Shown: positions 1 through 11,235 of the stretch, in pieces
Layout: each line of letters opens with the position of its first letter
How positions within the stretch are numbered: position 1 is the stretch's first letter
NCBI GenBank assembly: GCA_022494885.1
Contig: JAGVSM010003725.1
Coordinates: 1 to 64,000 of the forward strand
Reading direction: 5' to 3'
From: Micrasema longulum
Taxonomy: Eukaryota > Arthropoda > Insecta > Trichoptera > Brachycentridae
Length of the DNA stretch: 64,000 nt
Made by a program: the position numbers and the translations under genes
Notes under the pieces: generated by a model
Seen by the model: the letters and a program-made list of their open reading frames with translations, nothing else
Database searches by the model: none
Told to the model about the DNA's origin: nothing

Positions 1-461
1 CCCGCCCCGCGCACACTGCACAGCGACAAGTGTGCGCTAATTAGGCGCATAGTGATCAAAATCCACAATTAGAATTAATCATATATGTATTATGTATCTA
101 CTTAGTTTATAAAGAAACCATTTAGTAAAATAATTGGAGGCTTTATGTTTTAAAATGAATTCACTAAGATTTGTTTTAAATAGTCTTAATTTTGATGTTG
201 AAAAGGTATATTATTTATTTGAAGAACATGTACAATTTTTTTTCTAATATTACCAAGGGATATTTTTTACTTAATGGTTTAATTATGATGCGAAAAAATA
301 GTATTATATAAAAATAAAAACTGAGGATTAGGTTGATAGACTAAGTTATTTATGAATGTATGTAGGCAATGGTTTGATTTTTAATATTTAGTGAATTATT
401 AAAAAACCTTCAATTTTTATTTTTTTAATTTTAGTGAAAAACACCTTTATTTATTTAAAAT
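1..461. other. AT-rich stretch, nothing recognised
   Basis: After a short GC-rich start (first 50 bases) the sequence is AT-rich with no open frame of note and no repeat that I could match elsewhere in the window. Confidence 0.6.
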
Positions 462-628
462 ACAAAACATTTCATAGTCCCTAGACTGAAACCTGAAGCG
501 TAGGAGTGATCATCTTACCTTCATGTAACAAAAATTATGATAAACATTAGCTGCGATTGGTGTACCAGTGCAGTGCCTTATGCACCATTAGGTGCAGAAA
601 GGGAACGATGATGATGATAAAAAAAACA
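462..628 (+). mobile_element. SINE-B, 3' part
   Basis: Carries the body and tail of a tRNA-headed SINE seen at least eight more times here: an opening like TTCATAGTCCCTAGACTG, then GCTGCGATTGGTGTACC, then CACCATTAGGTGC and a GATGATGATGAT-type tail. The tRNA-like head is missing, so this copy is 5'-truncated. Confidence 0.8.
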
Positions 629-2711
629 TAATTTATTTTCCACGAATGAAGACGATGCTTAGATATGTTTTAAAATAACTGTAGGGCGTTTTATCCGTTA
701 AAATTGACGAACGTTTCCAAAAAACGGAAACACAAATGAAATAATTAGTCCAATCCGAAGAGATTTCAATGAATCGGATCCGTGAAATATCAGAAGTGTA
801 TCCGGATATGTAAATAATATAGTGGATTCATTTTGATACAAAAGCGATGAAAGTTATTTTTGTGAAAGTTTTTTTGCATCAAATATCTACCGGTTGGCCA
901 AATTAGCAAAACTTTTATTCATGGAAGTAAAAGTATGTTCGGGTATAAGTAAATCAAACGTTTTTACATTCAAACATAATTAATAAATTCGCTACTTTCA
1001 AATAAGTACAAATATAAACTTGTCTATGGAATGTATATTCTGGGCAATAGTCCTCACCTTAACGTTACGCTGCTATTTCATTAATGAAATAAATTATTAA
1101 AGATAATTCATTTCTGGGGCAATTTTCAGTTAATCTTAAATAACCGATTGCCGGCATTTATATAATATACTCGTATATAAGAGATAAAGTATCTATTTTA
1201 CGCTTCGATCAATGTTTTATATTCATGATGGTTATGACAAAACTCGGTCGCTACTAGCCAATAAAAAAAAGGTCAAACCGTTCTTATTTAAACATATAAA
1301 AAAATATTCATTATCTTTTGATATCCACTGAAAAAGGTGTTAGGAATTAATGACTAATCTTAAAACGCTGATTGAATTGTGGGGAATTTCTAAGACGATT
1401 ACAATGCTAGCGGTTGATGATCACGAATAACTTGTTTTAGAGTGGGATTCTCCACGAAGGAATATTGTTAAGTATAACAATGATCACTCTCAGTTGGAAC
1501 TGCAAAAAAGAGGAAAATCATCACGTATTTGGATGACTAGCAAAAAAGAAAAGGAAAATAACTTATAATACGCTAATATTTGTGTCCAAACCACAGAAAA
1601 TACAAAATTAGTGCACGTCGGCCACAAGATAATAAAAAATAAAACCGTTTATTTAGCAAACTTAGCAGGTTTTTAAGTTTTTTTATTTACACTATGATTT
1701 TTTCTTTTTATTTATGTGACTAGGTAAACTTGGGTAGAATTTTAGTTTTGTAACTTTCAATGAAAAATTTCACGATTCGTCTAAAATAAACAAAATCAAC
1801 ATATACCTAATAAATGCGAAATACATTTTAATGTGAAAGTAAAGTCAATTAAGAAACACGGTAGGTATATAATTTTAAAACCGAGTATAATATCAATTGG
1901 ATAATTAAGTTTTTTTTTATTGAGAACATAAATATTCAACGTAGGTAGGTATTTAAATGTTTATACATATGTATTATTTTTGCTACAATACAAACACATA
2001 TATTTGCTAAAGAATGTATACAGTAAAAAAGTTTAAAATACATAAAGTTGTTACTTTTTATGTTATTTTAAACACTCAAACAACAACAAAGAATAATAAG
2101 AATAAACACAACCTAAAAAAGCATAAAGTACGAAAGTAAAATTGTATTAGACTCAATGAAATAGATTTGATTGGTGTTAATAAATTTAAAGACTGCTATT
2201 TTTTATCGGTAATATTATAATCTAGCTGTTACGAATATCCAATAGGTACTTTTATTGTATTTTTCGCAATACGCAAACGGAACGACTGACGCAAAAAACT
2301 CGAAAACAGTTTTTGTGCCGCTACCCCGCTACTCAAAGCAGACAGTATAATGATTATTAATTTATTGACGTTTGTATGCCAATCGTGACAGGTTCGAGAC
2401 ACTATTTTACATGGTCCAGAGAATAATTATCAAGCTAAGATAAATTTCTACATATTGTTATTAGAAGAGAAATCCGAATATATGAGTTTATCAATATATA
2501 AAAGAGTTCGACCCGTGGGTAATAGTTACCGCTGTGAATAAAGTTCCGATTGTCCCGAATCCGACAAGGTCGACGTGAGATTGTTTTAATTTTATTATTT
2601 TTGATTGATTATTATGCGTGCATTTTTTCACTTCTAGGTACGAACGTTCACAACATTTGCCACCTTGCACGCATAGCTACACGAATAATATACTAAATGA
2701 AAGATATGTCA
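629..2711. other. AT-rich unique DNA, no feature supported
   Basis: No open frame above background, no inverted repeat with clear ends, and no match that I saw to the repeat families elsewhere in the window. A slightly GC-richer patch at about 2270-2340 has no coding or RNA signature. Confidence 0.5.
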
Positions 2712-2921
2712 GCCTCGTGGTGTAGTAGTTAGCGCGTTTGCCTGCCATGTAAGAGGTCTCTGGTTCAATTTCCGACATGGTTGACATGAAATATTGATTT
2801 AAAATTGTGTTTTTAGAATATAACATTTCATAGTTCCTGGACTGGCATCTGGAGCATAAGACCTAACCTCCATGTAACAAAAAATATCAAGATGCGCTGC
2901 GATGCAGCAAAGGGAAAGAAG
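2712..2921 (+). mobile_element. SINE-B with tRNA-like head
   Basis: Starts GCCTCGTGGTGTAGTAGTTA (A-box region) and has a B-box-like GGTTCAATTTCCGAC, then the family body beginning TTCATAGTTCCTGGACTG and the GCTGCGAT segment. The tail is abnormal: the CACCATTAGGTGC block is shortened. SINEs of this kind are transcribed by RNA polymerase III from the internal A and B boxes and mobilised by a LINE. Confidence 0.85.
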
Positions 2922-4689
2922 ATACGCTGTAAAATGTTATTATACATTGCAAAACAATTAATTATTTTGTAAACAAACTCATTTAATATATTTCTTTACT
3001 AAAAAAGCGAGACAACCAGTCTAAATCTTCAGATGCCAGTCCGAGGAAACTAAAATACAAATTTAAAAAAAAAAACTTCATGTCAACCTTCTGGCCGGGA
3101 ATCGGCGCCGGCACCTCGTTTGAATTACGTTAATTAAGATATTTAAATAACTTATTTGGCAAGGTAATATGGAAGTACAGACAACTAAAGGACCTTTGAC
3201 CTGCCGGCTGGTTTATTATATTGTGATTTATGATGCGTGTTGTAACAATGTTTTAAAAATAAATATATGCGTATCTACATAAAACATTCCTTTTGTACAC
3301 GTGCGTGAGTGCGTACAGAGCGGATATTACAGATCTAGCATGTACATAAATTATTGTGATTTCCACAGAATTCTTGGATTTGTATTGCAGTTAGTTTATA
3401 TTACAAGAGACTACTACGATACAATACAAATAAATATAACGAATACACATAAAATGTGGCTCATAATGAATTCAATAGAACAGAACTGAATGATTTCCAA
3501 TGAAATGTCTATTAGCATACGTTGTATGGCTTCCGAGAATCACTCCTTATCATTAAGTGAGATATTTTTTTGGGATTCTATCCCTTGTTCGATCTTCGAA
3601 ACAACGCAATAATAGCTAAGTTTACAGCGTTATTTTCAAAAACAAAAATCGCCTTATAGTGGATTACAGGTATCGAGGAATATTAAAAGGTTTTTTTTCT
3701 AAACATTTGACAATGGCTAAACTCAATTTTGTATCGATGTTCACCGAGAAAAATATTAACGAGTATTTTTCAATTATTTTTTTTGAGTTTTCAGTTGTAT
3801 AATCCAGAGTAGAAATAAAAATAACCTAATAATAACATTATGTCTAGGCTATGCCACTTCTCAGAGACTTAACATGGGTTCTAAACTAAAAATTAAATAT
3901 AAAAAAACATTAAAAGAATTTTAAAATACTATTGTTTAAGGGTAGCGGAAAACTTTGACTCAGCTCGCGTGGAAAATGTTGTTTATAAACCAGAACGCAT
4001 TTTCATTTTAGGATTATAAGCATCGTTAAATGGGTGGATACAAAACCAAATCTATTATTATTTGAATCACGAGAAATAGTTTATTCGGTTATAATATTTC
4101 AACTATTTGAACGATCGAGCGGGAAACAATTTTATGCCATAATAACAGTTATGTAAAGCTATCAGTTTTAGGAAAAATATGTATTGTAATAACATAATAT
4201 AATACGTATACATTTTTGCTGCGAGCTCCCGTTTCAAGAGAAACAATGTATTTATATTTTAATATTTTTGGTGGATCGCGAAAATAAAATATATGAATTA
4301 CCGAAGGTTTTAGGGGAGATGATCATAATATTCCTCGGACGGGCCGGAAGATCCAGTCTGCGCTCGAACATAACCCCCCCAGAATCCATCAAAAGGGAGA
4401 GGCGCACGGGACGCGCAGAAGCGGTCCAAGGACCAGAGATGATCTCGAAGTGAACGATGATTTATCAAAAACCTCCGCGTTCATATTCAAACACACGACA
4501 CTTTACATCGCGCGATGTTGAAAGACACACACAAAGAACACGGGTATATTTTTCTCAGAATTTCACAACGAAACACAAATTCCAAATCGGACACAGTTTT
4601 TTTTTGCAAAGAGGTATCCTTGTATCACTGTATAATCACTACGAATAACTCGGGTTTTTTAAAAACGATAATTCAGTTTTTATAAACAG
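2922..4689. other. Mostly AT-rich, no gene; small GC patch near 4.32-4.45 kb
   Basis: No coding exon is supported. Short open frames here lack any recognisable domain. GC content rises at about 4320-4450 and joins the island that follows. Confidence 0.45.
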
Positions 4690-5530
4690 TTTGAATATCG
4701 TTTCTGTTGTCCCGCGCACGGACTGTCAGCTCGCTGCGGAGTGTGATCTTGCACCGACGAGAGGCGGGGAAATTCAAACACGACCTCGCCGCACGAGAGC
4801 TGGTGGCGGACTGACGCGGCGGTGCGAGTGCCGACGCGCCATCTGCCGCCTGTCGGGACCGCAGCCGATACCCCGAAACGGCGGCCTTTCGAACTGGCAT
4901 TTCGCGGAAAGCGGGTACGCGCGCCACCGCACACTCACAAACAAATCAAAACGAATGCGACAAAAGAGAAGAGGAATATTTCAACGATGATTCTTCCATC
5001 CGAACTCTTAAATTACATTGTTTATAAAGTGTACTATTTACTCCGAACGTAGCGTATCTACGTGCGGGCGTAAAAGCACGAAAGCCTGATATCGAACGAG
5101 ACGAGGTCTTCGCGAAGTCGGGCGGCGTGTAAAAAGAGTCGGAGCGCTGACGCGCCGCTGAAAAGACAACGTTGTTTTTCTTTTAACGGCGTTTTTTGTC
5201 TTAACATTGCTACACGGTTCCGCGCTTTCCCGCAAGTCCGCGCGGATTGTGTTTTTTTGCAAAGAAACTCGCGACGAGTGGAACTTTCTAACCACCGATA
5301 TAGCCAGCCAGAAGGACTTACCGAACAGCGGATAGTGCAAATCCAGCACCCACCCGCGGGCACGGCGCGGCGTACGGTTCTTCGCGGATTATTTATAATA
5401 CGCGTGCATCAATTTGTTTCCCAGAAATTCGCCTATTAATAAAGTTAACCTTAAAAACAACAAAGCGACGCTAATAAATACTCCGCGGTATGCGTGACAC
5501 GGCGCAAATTCGCGGGAAATTGGGAGGTAA
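4690..5530. promoter_or_regulatory. CpG-rich island, possible promoter or first exon region
   Basis: GC- and CpG-dense against an otherwise very AT-rich background. Several overlapping short frames occur on both strands, as expected by chance in GC-rich DNA, and none has a domain. On the minus strand CGGTAAGT (GT at 5321-5320) is a strong splice-donor match. A minus-strand non-coding first exon upstream of it, beginning somewhere near 5.35-5.5 kb, is plausible. No TATA box or coding start can be assigned. It could also be a GC-rich transposon remnant. Confidence 0.4.
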
Positions 5531-5751
5531 ATATGCTTCGCTCCAAATTTCAAAACTGTTTCGAGCTCATTCTCTATTGGCCGTATTCAATGGGTTTATT
5601 GCGTGATTCGTGTTAACATTTATGCGATATCGAGGATTTAGTTAGAAATATCAGTTTTCGGGACTTAAATAAATGGATTACTTCCCTGAATTTTAAAATA
5701 AGAAGTAAGAAATTAAAGATGACTTTAATATGATTATTTATCGAAATTTAT

Positions 5752-5998
5752 TGCAACAGAGAGGGACATTTTTAAGGTTGTATAAAATTTTTGGCATTTA
5801 AAGGGCTTATGACATGTCATTGGCTGATTTAAGTGACCAGATTCACCATCCTGCCTGCGTTTGAACATCCACATTTCCTAAACTCTTCCATCTTTTGACT
5901 TTTGCGAAGTAAAAGAGCCAAAACCTTAACGCTTTGGATTAGATTCATCTGGCTGAATTGGCATCGCCTGAAAATATTTTTTATTTCTGTTACTTGAG
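5752..5998 (+). mobile_element. Inverted-repeat element E, one end
   Basis: Begins CAACAGAGAGGGACA and continues with blocks shared with 9.04-9.2 kb and, inverted, with 19.7-19.8 kb (GGCTTATGACATGTCATTGG and TTTGAACATCCACATTTCC). The family end CAACAGAGA is defined best by the copy at 19111-19791. A different MITE adjoins it at 5999. Confidence 0.6.
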
Positions 5999-6370
5999 GG
6001 CATTGGAAGCAAAGATCTCCAAAAAATATTTTTTTGGTTATGAAGTCATTCTGTAGTTTAATTGCAAATGTAGATTAAAATCATACTTCTGATGATTTGT
6101 AAATAGCGTTAAGCAAACATAGCAATATCCATCAGCCATTTTATTCGACCAATGACAGGCTTGAGATTTAAATTTTCAAAATGGCAACAAATATTAAGAA
6201 AGTTTTTTGAATTCGTGTTTCTAAAGCAAATTTATTAGTATCTTAAAGTTTAAGTTCAGTGAAATATAATTTCTTACACGAAGACTCTCTGTGGCATTAG
6301 TGTAGCAGTTTTTGTTATTTTACTCGAAAACACCAAAACGGGAGTTTGCCATCTTCGCTTCCAATGCCTT
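5999..6370. mobile_element. MITE F (terminal repeats GGCATTGGAAGC)
   Basis: About 370 bp bounded by GGCATTGGAAGCAAAGAT at the left and its inverted form CATCTTCGCTTCCAATGCC at the right. A second copy lies in the opposite orientation at 39797-40220 with the same ends and similar interior. No coding capacity. Target duplication not clear. Confidence 0.8.
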
Positions 6371-7151
6371 CAATTCTTATGCCAGTTAGTTTTATCGACA
6401 ATATTTTGATATGTTCAAATGCGATGTCGCTGGATTCCACTCCCCAAGGGGTTAATTATATATTTTTAAGCATTGTCGTTAATATATTATATGTAATTAG
6501 GGCCAGATACTCGTAGGACCATAAAACAACATTCTTATGATAAGCTCGACCCCTTTGAAGTTGTTATTTTATATAATAAGAAAATTAGAATATTGTGATC
6601 GTTTATGTCGCTCCCCAGCTGCGCTTGATGTTGAAAGATACGAGTAGGTAGTTAGGTAGTTAGGTACTTAGTATTATATTTTAAGAACAGCGAGGGAGTC
6701 TATGGGTAAAATAATAATACTAGGAATAGCAACACATAAATCGAAATCGAATTTGGAACGCTCATTTGAGAAGTCTCGCGCCCATAGACGGGAGAAAAAC
6801 AACGCTGTCAAACATCACAGGAAAAGTAGAAATAAAACTAGCGTTTTATGGAAATGAGGTATAGTAAAATAATATATAAATAAAACACGTTATTAGGAAG
6901 CGAGGGAAATGGCATTTAAATAATTTATTTAAAAATAAATTAAGACACATTCTATCTGGGTGCGATACACTCCTACTTGCTTTAAAATAATGCGCACGCT
7001 TACACACGCCTGAATTTTACTCTCACACAAACACATTCTTTAACATACGCACGCACATATTAAAAATGTACCATAATTTAATATGTACAATTTTTATTTA
7101 GAAGCTTCGCAGGTCTGTCTTAACGTATCTTTATTATGTAATGTACTCATT
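6371..7151. other. No gene recognised; short GTAGGTAGTTAG repeats
   Basis: AT-rich with a short imperfect TAGGTAGT-type repeat near 6643-6670. No open frame or mobile-element end recognised. Confidence 0.45.
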
Positions 7152-7358
7152 GTTAAACTTATAATATTAGGTATCAATCACTGATTTGAGTCTACTGAAC
7201 ATTTTATTTTAACAAACATAAAAAATATAAAAACAAAATTCACAGAACTAAAGAAACAATTGTCACGAATTTTTTTAAAAATATTTTTTATATTTGTAAC
7301 AATAAAGTGTTCAGTAGACTCAAATCAGTGTTTAATTTCTAATATTATAAGTTTAAAT
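7152..7358. repeat. Long foldback (arms about 75 bp)
   Basis: CTTATAATATTAGGTATCAA at 7157 is answered by its near complement ending at about 7352, and the shared core is ACTGATTTGAGTCTACTGAAC. The arms continue through an AT-rich stretch to a short loop near 7255. It is either a MITE or a fixed hairpin. A fragment of the core (CACTGATTTGAG) recurs at 52572. Confidence 0.75.
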
Positions 7359-7905
7359 ATGGAGTTCTACAAAATAAACACCAAAGGAAGGATAACTAGG
7401 CGGGTGCCACCGTTTTGCAGTAGTAACTCACGCACAGTGTATGATTGTAATGCCGTATTGAGCCGACTTCATGAACTCGGCAATAGTTGTTCCCACATAT
7501 CGGATATATTTAATGTGGGGTATTGTTCTTATAGAACAAACCTTATCAACTTTTTCAAAGATGAGCAGTAATCATATTTAATGTAGTTACTTCATATATG
7601 ATTTTCTGTTTTTTTTTTTTATATATATTTTTATTATAAACCTTATTATGTTTTAAATTTGATTTACTTTTTATATTAATTTTTAAAGTTCTCGTATACT
7701 TTTTATTTCAAACTTTTGTTTTATTTAAACTTTTTTTTTTTTAAATATTATGTTATATAATTTTTAGGCTTGATTATTGTTCCTTAGTTTTGAGTGCAAA
7801 TATGTAGTTTAAAAAATATCAAACCTTATATATTTATATTATAAATTTGTAAAAGGCAATTATGCCGTGTATGTTAATAAATAAATAAATAAATAAAATA
7901 AAAAT
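7358..7905 (+). mobile_element. LINE 3' end with reverse-transcriptase C-terminal tail
   Basis: The frame ending at 7571 has the pattern of a non-LTR reverse-transcriptase C-terminus (RTVYDCN..., then DIFN..., then RTNLINFF). The 3' UTR is AT-rich and ends in a small hairpin GGCAATTATGCC followed by an ATAA simple repeat, a typical LINE terminus. It is strongly 5'-truncated. The clade (Jockey or CR1 superfamily) is not determined. Confidence 0.6.
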
Positions 7906-8089
7906 CAATCAACAATCAGTAATCATTGTTGACTGTTTGTTTCTGTAAAATAAATAAATAAGAAAAACATGTCAATTTATTACACGTCAGTGCTTTATGC
8001 TGAAACAGACATTTCAGAAGAGTACGTCACAAATCACAAATCATAAAAGAAACGTTATTTTTACTTTAGATTTCCGGAGTAAACAAATC

Positions 8090-8420
8090 GCCTCGTGTTT
8101 GCCAATATAGAGAATTAGCACCGCGTGACGTCAGACGCCAATTTTCTATTTTCCGACCTGCAGCGTCCGACGTAACGCCGAAAACTCTCAAATTTGGAAC
8201 GTAGAAGAGCATAGAGTAAAATTAAAATGACAGGTGGCGGGAAATTTGTGGGCGGAAGTTTTCCCCGCCATTCGGACGTAAACGTCACACGGCTCTACGG
8301 AATAGAAGACCGCAGAAATAGCGCAGTTGATTCGTGTGACTTGGACGGTCAAAAATAATCCTTTGCCGCCTACGGGATCCTAGGTGGTGACAGTTGACAG
8401 TATGACAGCATGGTCGTTTT
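8090..8420. promoter_or_regulatory. Second GC-richer island with a CRE palindrome
   Basis: Contains TGACGTCA at 8126-8133, the full cyclic-AMP response element palindrome, plus GGCGGGAAA-type motifs and several GACGT-like words. No open frame. It could be an enhancer or promoter. The evidence is sequence composition and one exact motif only. Confidence 0.3.
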
Positions 8421-9039
8421 CGAATCATTTCTACCCAGTCATAACATTCAACGGAGACATTCCTGAAACGAGACGTTCTAAAAATGATTGCCGTCCAAAA
8501 ATAAATGCAAAAATCGTGTCTGTTTTACGTCACAAAACCAATTAACGTCTTATGTGCACACTGACACAAAATTGTCAATATTTCACGGAGCATTATTTAT
8601 TTTAAACATCACAAACCCCTCTATAATAGCTTTAAAAAAAATGTAAAACGTTAGTCTGGTAAAAAGTACGGAAATATTAAGATTTGCTATTTTTAAAAGA
8701 CGTTTTTTCGAAACCGCAGCTTTAAAAAAATAAAGTAAATGAATATTAAATAAAAAAGATTTTTTCGAAGGTATTTTTTATAAAAAGTAACTGCTCTAAG
8801 GTATTTCTGATAAAAAATAAAAGTTTTAAAAATAAAATATATAATTTATTTAAAAGTTCAACCCCTTTTTTTAGAACAATGTATATTTTCTTTGTTTAGG
8901 AAGAATGTTTTGGTTTTCAATAATATTTCATTTCTACAATACGTTTTTAGCTAAATTTTATCGGCCGCCGAATGGCCGATACTTTTTCTATAATTTATCG
9001 TGGAGTTTGAAACAAAAGTAATATTAACAAATCAAAACA
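8421..9039. other. AT-rich, no feature recognised
   Basis: No open frame and no repeat match seen. It includes a near-palindromic GGCCGCCGAATGGCC at about 8961. Confidence 0.4.
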
Positions 9040-9350
9040 GGGATGGAGAATACCTTAAAGAAGGGAATATGGGAGTCTAGGCATTTACAGGGCTTACAAC
9101 CCGTCATTGGCTAGTTTTAGTGACCACTTTACACACTGTGTAACATTCACCATTTTGCCTATGTTTGAACATCCATATTTCTTCAATTCTTCCATTTGTT
9201 GATTTGAGTGATTCAGCTCTTTAACTTCGTGACTCCCGAGGGGAAGAAATCCAGTTTTTTTATCTACAAACATTTGAACAAACTCAAATATTGTTAAAGT
9301 CTTTTTTTTTGTAAAGCTGTATTCAAACATTGGTTTGTAAATATACGACA
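9040..9350 (+). mobile_element. Element E copy (non-autonomous, partial)
   Basis: Shares ordered blocks with 5.75-5.9 kb and, inverted, 19.68-19.79 kb: AAGGGAATATGGGAGTCTAG, then GGGCTTACAACCCGTCATTG, then a block around CACTGTGTAACATTCACCA. The open frame on the minus strand across it (9094-9351) has no recognisable domain and is treated as chance. Confidence 0.6.
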
Positions 9351-9664
9351 AATGTGTTCATTTAACCGAAGAAAATACATAAGTATGTGTACACGTGCAT
9401 GCATGTCTAATGTCTACCACGCGTGGAAATATGTAGCAGTAATTACTCGTACATTAAGTTACAAATGGAAAAAATAATGAAACATTGTAATTAAGGTTAT
9501 TCTATATATATACGATTTTGACATCAGAGAAATATGTTAATAGTTATTCTAATGATGTTAAAATATAATAATTATTTTGTTTCAGTGACCACTGTTTCGC
9601 TTTGAAGAAGCATCCCCGAATTGTAAGACCACTGAATTATGCAATATATCGTATAATGACATGA

Positions 9665-9925
9665 GAACATTGACACCTTAGAATAACGCGCCACTGGCTA
9701 AAAGTGTCACCCATACTGACAAAAACCATTCTGTAAATATCAACCACGAAGTTAGCTAGAGTTTACAGTAATACAGCGAGCCGCAGGTAATCAGGTCGAG
9801 AATTGCAAGCGCAAACCGAAACCTTCCGTTACGCGTTTATAGTTAAACTAAAAATTTGAAACGTCTTTGTTTTATGACATGGAGCTAAAGGGCTTCTCTA
9901 GCGAATTATTGCTCTGAGATTGACA
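9665..9925 (+). repeat. Unclassified repeat G, copy 1
   Basis: About 260 bp matching 26885-27135 in inverted orientation. Shared words include GGTCGAGAATTGCAAGCGCA and forms of ACGAAGTTAGCTA and GCGCCACTGGCTAA. There is no coding frame or clear termini, so it could be a solo LTR fragment, a MITE or a duplicated segment. Confidence 0.7.
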
Positions 9926-9971
9926 CAAATTATTGACAAAATGATAACGTTTATTGCATAAATAAAACAAA

Positions 9972-10080
9972 CTATTACGCAGTGTAAACAGAGAGGATAT
10001 AACGCCACAGCATTATGTATTTGCATACGACCTCGCTTCCTCCACATTCATACATCCTCTAAATCGCGCACGCCGAATAT
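9972..10080 (-). mobile_element. LINE-A 3' fragment
   Basis: On the minus strand it matches the last part of the LINE-A reading frame at 10244-10600, including the GGATGTATGAATGTGGAGGA segment and the ATCCTCTCTG segment. It is degenerate, with no full frame. Confidence 0.7.
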
Positions 10081-10243
10081 TTCGTATTGTGACGTATGCA
10101 TCTTCGAGTGTTTGTTGGATTTGGATGCATACGTCAACATTCTTTTTTCAAATTTTTTAAATTTGATTTATTCATTCATATATATGTACGTAACAAAATG
10201 GAATATCTTAATTCACACATATATAAATAGTTAATAAGGTAAA

Positions 10244-10620
10244 ATTAGGTAAAATGTCGAGATCCGTGAAGTGTGTAAGGCCGAGACATGCATTATTGAC
10301 AGAATCAAGAAAGGGGTGCTGCGTTGGTTTGGACATGTAGAGCGAATGGACAGCGAAAGAACGGCTAAAAGGATCTACGGTGCAAATGTTGATGGATGCA
10401 GAAAACGAGGAAGACCGAGAAAGACATGGCACAATCAAGTCCATCAAATACTTGAAGATGGACATCTCAAAAGTAGGAATAATCGGCGTGCGTGCATAAG
10501 AAGATGTATGAATGTAGAGGAAGCGAGGTCTGTATGCCAAGATAGAGTGTTATGGCGTTCTATCCTCTCTGCTTACCCCTACGGAGAAACAGCGTGATGG
10601 TTTGTTGTTGTTGTTGTAAA
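10244..10620 (+). mobile_element. LINE-A reverse-transcriptase C-terminus and 3' end
   Basis: The best-preserved copy of the commonest LINE here. The frame to 10597 shows LRWFGHVERM, then RGRPRKTW, then RRACIRRCMNVEEA and ends YPYGETA just before a TGT-type simple tail (about 10603-10618). These are standard C-terminal blocks of insect non-LTR retrotransposon ORF2, downstream of the reverse-transcriptase core. Endonuclease and catalytic RT domains are absent, so this is a 5'-truncated dead copy. Clade (RTE/Proto2-like or CR1-like) cannot be settled from this piece. Ten or so fragments of the same family are scattered on both strands. Confidence 0.85.
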
Positions 10621-10639
10621 ATTAGGTATATATAAAAAT

Positions 10640-11153
10640 AACACATAATTATGCATAATATTCAGAGAATAATAATAAAAAAGGAAGATAATCTTTTAAC
10701 AAAAAACCTCCCTCAGAGACGTGAAAAATGTCAATGTCCAAAGTAATATTTTTCAACACAGAGATAGCTCTTTCAACAGGCATAACCATTGGCAGGTTGG
10801 TCCTGTATATTGGAATGTGAAACAGTCTATGGTGACGCTGTCTTAAGTTAATTATCCGGAACATAAAAGTTAATGCTCCGCATGATTTCAGGGTTGTCAA
10901 TGATACCGCGCAACAATCGAAAGAAGTGCGTAGTTAAATACACATTCCTTCTGGTCTTCCAACTGCTGTCACCGAGCATACCCTGGAGGAACTCAGTGGG
11001 ATAAAGCCATGGATAATATCCGCACTCCCTCGTGTAGAGAAACCGAAGAAATTTCTTCTGAATCCGCTCCACCATAAGAGAGTACTTCAACTCACATGGT
11101 CCCGGTTTTTGATCGTTCTTTCGCTGCCCATTCACTCCGCAAGTCCAAATCAA
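10640..11153 (-). mobile_element. LINE reverse-transcriptase C-terminus (second type), frameshifted
   Basis: Minus-strand frame 11153-10848 shows VERIQKKFLRFLYTRECGYY and then LPTEFL-like and TRRNVYLTTHFFRLLRG blocks, typical of a non-LTR reverse-transcriptase C-terminus. The sense continues after YVPDN in another frame (10900-10649, RQRHHRLFHIPIYRTNL, then VLKNITLDIDIF), so one frameshift lies near 10855. It is 5'-truncated. It abuts a LINE-A fragment on its upstream side. Confidence 0.85.
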
Positions 11154-11235
11154 CGCTGCGCTCCTTTCTTGATTTTGCCCTTAACGCTTAACGCGGCCTT
11201 ACTAAATGCGCGGATCTTGACATTTGCGTACCTAT

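Noticed and set aside
2712..2785. tRNA gene
   Set aside because: The A-box/B-box head is repeated with the same unrelated body in many places (SINE-B, SINE-A) and does not form a full cloverleaf with matched acceptor ends.
4691..5363. Several 76-103-residue frames on both strands
   Set aside because: GC-rich DNA opens frames by chance; they overlap in all frames, are Arg-rich and show no domain.
6640..6672. Telomeric TTAGG repeat
   Set aside because: The unit is TAGGTAGT-like, irregular and only a few copies, so it is interstitial simple sequence.
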